A model generated the notes under the pieces. It was given only the letters and a program-made list of their open reading frames with translations. It had not been told where the DNA came from and did not search any database. Both the position numbers and the translations under genes were made by a program. From NCBI RefSeq assembly GCF_009299835.1, contig NZ_VKCZ01000008.1, positions 248,001-312,000 of the forward strand: a stretch of 64,000 nt of DNA, written 5' to 3'. Numbering within the stretch: the first letter of the stretch is position 1; every line of letters begins with the position of its first letter. This document shows, piece after piece, positions 61,812-64,000 of this stretch. The stretch comes from Microlunatus speluncae (GTDB lineage: Bacteria > Actinomycetota > Actinomycetes > Propionibacteriales > Propionibacteriaceae).

Positions 61812-62366
61812 ATGACCGAGCACACCGCCCCGCCCAAGATCGGCACCCTCGACTGGCTGCCGACCGCCGACCACGCCGACCTGCTCGCCGCGCCGGTGAC
61901 GGCGGCCCTGGCCGCGCTCGACGTTGCCGCCTGGGTGGCCGCGATCGATCCCGAACTCGCCGACACGGCCGCCTTCTGCGAGGCCTACCAGGTGCCGCTG
62001 GAGGTGTCGGCGAACTGCGTCGTCGTCACCGGCCGGCGCGCCGAGACCGAGCGGACCGCCGCCTGCCTGGTGCTGGCCACCGACCGGGCCGACGTCAACA
62101 AGGTCGTACGCAAGCAGCTCGACGTCCGCAAGATCTCCTTCGCCCCGATGGACGACGCCGTCAGCCGCACCGGGATGGAGTACGGCGGCATCACCCCGAT
62201 CGGCCTGCCCGCCGACTGGCCCGTGCTGGTCGACACGGCCGTCACCGAGCAAGCCTGGATCGTGATCGGCAGCGGCATCCGCGGCAGCAAGATCGCGATC
62301 ACCGGTGCCGACGCCGCCCGGCTGCCCGGCACCGAGGTGCTCGGCCTCACGATCACCGGGTCGTAG
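61812..62366 (+). CDS. YbaK/prolyl-tRNA-deacylase-associated domain protein
   Basis: 184 residues. The YbaK/aaRS-associated fold is present: ELADTAAFCEAYQVPLEVSANCVVV, then ACLVLATDRADVNKVVRKQLDVRKISFAPMDDAVSRTGMEYGGITPIGLP, with the conserved Lys in VNKVVRK and the G-x-x-P of GGITPIGLP. Such proteins clear mischarged aminoacyl-tRNAs (for example Cys- or Ala-tRNA-Pro). The gene is 5 bp behind the AraC gene and its 3' end overlaps the convergent VapC gene by 14 bp. Confidence 0.85.
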   Translation: MTEHTAPPKIGTLDWLPTADHADLLAAPVTAALAALDVAAWVAAIDPELADTAAFCEAYQVPLEVSANCVVVTGRRAETERTAACLVLATDRADVNKVVRKQLDVRKISFAPMDDAVSRTGMEYGGITPIGLPADWPVLVDTAVTEQAWIVIGSGIRGSKIAITGADAARLPGTEVLGLTITGS

Positions 62367-62760
62367 CGATCTCCACCAGCCGGGCGCGGGATTGGTTGGC
62401 CAACTTTCGATCGAACGTCCAGAGTGGCTCGCGGCGATCCAGCTGGGCTCGAACGACTAGGTAACAGTCCTCCAGCGAGAGCTTCGGCCGATCGAGGTAA
62501 AGATCAAAAGCTGTTCCGAACAGTTCCCGCGAGCCTTGGATGCCCGGAAGGTCGAGGAGCCCGATGATTGCTTCGCGCTGCTGTGCCCGATCGAGACCGT
62601 AGGCACGGCCAAGAACAAAAGCGACTTCGATCAGCGCGACATCGCTGACCTCGTAGTCATCCCCGTTCGTCACGAGAGTCAGGGCAGCACGGTGCTGGTC
62701 CGGAACGTCGTTCAGCAACAACCTCAACAGGACATTCGCGTCCAGCGATCCGCCGGTCAT
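62353..62760 (-). CDS. VapC-type PIN toxin
   Basis: 135 residues. MTGGSLDANVLLRLLLNDVPDQ starts the PIN fold (Asp7), with Glu in LIEVAFVLGRAYGLD, Asp in LSLEDCYLVVRAQLD and a closing TFDRKLANQ. The family is the VapC type with SLDANVLLRLL. It overlaps the antitoxin gene by 4 bp, and the 3' end of YbaK by 14 bp on the other strand. It is the third PIN toxin of the window and differs in sequence from the other two. Confidence 0.9.
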   Translation of the reverse strand: MTGGSLDANVLLRLLLNDVPDQHRAALTLVTNGDDYEVSDVALIEVAFVLGRAYGLDRAQQREAIIGLLDLPGIQGSRELFGTAFDLYLDRPKLSLEDCYLVVRAQLDRREPLWTFDRKLANQSRARLVEIATTR

Positions 62761-63002
62761 GCGCCCCGGTGCGCCTGGTAGTACTCGTCCACCGATAGGA
62801 CTGGCTCCCGACGCCGTGCATACCTGGAGACCCGATCACTGAGGTCGGCAGCACTCCGCACGGGCTCGAGCGTGATGGTCCCGCTCTCATCGTCGAACTC
62901 GAGTTCGAGCCGGTCTCCCTGCTGGAGGTCGAGAGCGCGCCGCACGGAGGCCGGAAGGACAACCTGACCCTTGCTGCTCACCGAGACGATGGACTTCACC
63001 AT
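62757..63002 (-). CDS. AbrB/MazE-type antitoxin
   Basis: 81 residues. The N-terminal SpoVT-AbrB swapped-hairpin domain is clear: VSVSSKGQVVLPASVRRALDLQQGDRLELEFDDESGTITLEPV (residues 7-49). The C-terminal arm (DLSDRVSRYARRREPVLSVDEYYQAHRG) should bind and block VapC. It precedes the toxin gene with a 4-bp overlap. A 7-bp inverted repeat upstream (63003-63028) is a likely operator. Confidence 0.9.
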   Translation of the reverse strand: MVKSIVSVSSKGQVVLPASVRRALDLQQGDRLELEFDDESGTITLEPVRSAADLSDRVSRYARRREPVLSVDEYYQAHRGA

Positions 63003-63028
63003 GTCTTACATGGTAGCCCGAGTAAGAC
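63003..63028. promoter_or_regulatory. Inverted repeat before the vapB gene
   Basis: GTCTTAC (63003-63009) and GTAAGAC (63022-63028) are exact inverted copies that flank the start region of the AbrB-type antitoxin at 63002. AbrB-type antitoxins bind such palindromes to repress their own operon. Its closeness to the ATG suggests a short or absent leader. Confidence 0.55.
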
Positions 63029-63048
63029 GTGATTCCCCTCCCGCCGAC

Positions 63049-63092
63049 TTGTCAGAACTGAGTGGTGCCAGAGCACAACTCAGTTCTGACAA
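63049..63092. terminator. Long hairpin after the mannosidase gene
   Basis: TTGTCAGAACTGAG (63049-63062) and CTCAGTTCTGACAA (63079-63092) are perfect inverted copies, and the 16-nt spacer itself contains GTGC-CAGA-GCAC. The whole folds into a stem of about 19 pairs with one mismatch. It begins 10 nt after the mannosidase stop (63102) and so is its likely terminator, separating it from the VapBC pair. Confidence 0.75.
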
Positions 63093-63101
63093 CTCGGTTG
63101 A

Positions 63102-64000
63102 TCAGCGGGTGTAGCGGAGGGTGAGGATCTGGAACGGGTGCAGGGTGAACGCCAGCTCGGCCGGGGTGTCGCTGGTGAGTGCGTCGGTCCCGGTCAGCGG
63201 GCGCTCGAGCAGGTCGACCGTGGTGACGCTGGTCGCCGCGAAGTCGGCCTTGACCGTTGCCGAGGCCCGACCGCCGTCGGCGGAATAGAGCCGCACCACG
63301 ACGTCGCCGCTGCGGTCCTCGGCCAGCTTGACCGACTCCACCACTACGGCCGAATTGTCGACCGTGATCAACGGCTCGACTCCGGCGCCGGCGATGGTCC
63401 GCTCCGGCAGGTTGATCGCGTAGCCCTCGCGGACCGCGTCGCCCATCGCGGCGCCCGGCACGATCGCGTACCGGAGCCGGTGCTGGCCGAGGTCGGTCTC
63501 GGGATCGGGCCAGCGCGGCGCGCGGAGCAGCGACAGCCGAACCGTGGTCGAGGTGCCGCCGTCGCCGCGCACGGTCCGGGTGACGTCGTGACCGTAGGTC
63601 GAGTCGTTCACCAGCGCCACGCCGTAGCCGGGCTCGGCCACGTGCAGGAACCGGTGCGCACAGATCTCGAACTTGGCCGCGTCCCAGCTGGTGTTCTCAT
63701 GCGTCGGCCGGTTCACGTGCCCGAATTGCGTCTCGGAACTGGACACCTCGGCCCGCAGATCGAGCTCGAAGCCGGCCTTGAGGAACGTCTCCCGCTCCTG
63801 CCAGTCGGCGTCCAGCGTGACCTCCAGCGCCCGCGCCCCAGGCGCCAAGCTGATCACCTGGGTGAACGTGGAGTCGCCGTGCTTGCGTACCACCCGGATC
63901 CCCGCCGGCACGTCATCCGCCACGGTGACCGACTCGGCCTCGCGCAGATCGACCACGGTGTTGCGGTAGAACGAGTCGACGTCCCAGGCATCCCAGTCGT
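63102..64000 (-). CDS. GH38-type alpha-mannosidase, C-terminal part (5' end outside window)
   Basis: The frame is open from the window edge to the stop at 63102 (about 299 residues). Upstream of the GTG at 63956 it reads DWDAWDVDSFYRNTV, so the true start lies beyond 64000. The sequence is the C-terminal beta-sandwich of GH38 alpha-mannosidases: VISLAPGARALEVTLDADWQERETFLKAGFELDL, GHVNRPTHENTSWDAAKFEICAHRFLHV and VALVNDSTYGHDVTR. The catalytic N-terminal domain is not in view. The end HPFQILTLRYTR is typical. A strong hairpin follows the stop. It probably trims mannose from glycans or mannosides. Confidence 0.87.
   Translation of the reverse strand, partial: DWDAWDVDSFYRNTVVDLREAESVTVADDVPAGIRVVRKHGDSTFTQVISLAPGARALEVTLDADWQERETFLKAGFELDLRAEVSSSETQFGHVNRPTHENTSWDAAKFEICAHRFLHVAEPGYGVALVNDSTYGHDVTRTVRGDGGTSTTVRLSLLRAPRWPDPETDLGQHRLRYAIVPGAAMGDAVREGYAINLPERTIAGAGVEPLITVDNSAVVVESVKLAEDRSGDVVVRLYSADGGRASATVKADFAATSVTTVDLLERPLTGTDALTSDTPAELAFTLHPFQILTLRYTR

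Overview
The window is high-GC (roughly 68-70%) actinobacterial chromosome. The translation/lipid block rpsB-tsf-pyrH-frr-cdsA with an M23 peptidase gene next to rpsB, XerC, an F420-type PPOX oxidoreductase, leaderless-looking genes and an LPXTG-type wall protein all fit an actinobacterium. Propionibacteriaceae (Microlunatus-like) is my best guess, but that is inference. I found no tRNA, rRNA, CRISPR array, transposase or integrase of a mobile element. The only tyrosine recombinase looks like the housekeeping XerC.

Layout. 1-3.6 kb: a cut-off membrane protein, a 2H phosphoesterase, a beta-lactamase-like serine hydrolase and a PIN-toxin/HTH-antitoxin pair. 3.7-7.0 kb: a complete rlmN whose last 166 bp are repeated 2.17 kb further on; between the copies lie a toxin-antitoxin pair and a damaged AraC regulator with a VOC protein. 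7.0-8.8 kb: a BtrH/C39-like protein with a MerR regulator. 8.9-17.9 kb: a polysaccharide-use operon (two lyases, a CUT1-type ABC importer, a pyruvyl-transferase-like protein) with a LacI regulator and a visible operator. 18-20.5 kb: hydrolase and divergent TetR with a shared operator, then an APH-like kinase. 20.6-24.9 kb: the core block cdsA/frr/pyrH/tsf/rpsB with hairpins in its leaders. 25-27.2 kb: methyltransferase, double-M23 peptidase, coiled-coil heptad protein. 27.2-34.3 kb: a Dpp/Opp-type peptide importer operon that also encodes a serine hydrolase and a GbsR/MarR regulator. 34.4-41.2 kb: leuS, xerC, and a lactonase-amidohydrolase-def operon. 41.3-47.8 kb: cstA-ybdD, VapBC, TrmH methyltransferase with a winged-helix protein, and a SatD-like/membrane pair. 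47.8-54.5 kb: a 1562-residue LPXTG protein with DUF11-like repeats and a divergent LuxR regulator. 54.5-64 kb: hydrolase, PPOX, HxlR, a PadR-controlled FtsX-type ABC exporter, DUF2000/AraC, YbaK, VapBC, and a GH38 mannosidase cut by the window edge.

How it works together. Most accessory genes are self-contained import or catabolic operons with their own regulator, and several operators can be read directly as inverted or direct repeats (LacI, TetR, PadR, GbsR/MarR, VapB). Translation and co-translational processing are well represented (RlmN, S2, EF-Ts, Frr, LeuRS, Def, a TrmH-type methyltransferase, YbaK). The strongest unusual signals are the rlmN 3'-end duplication, whose two copies differ almost only at synonymous sites, and a large excess of the hexamer TGATCA, apparently even against codon preference.
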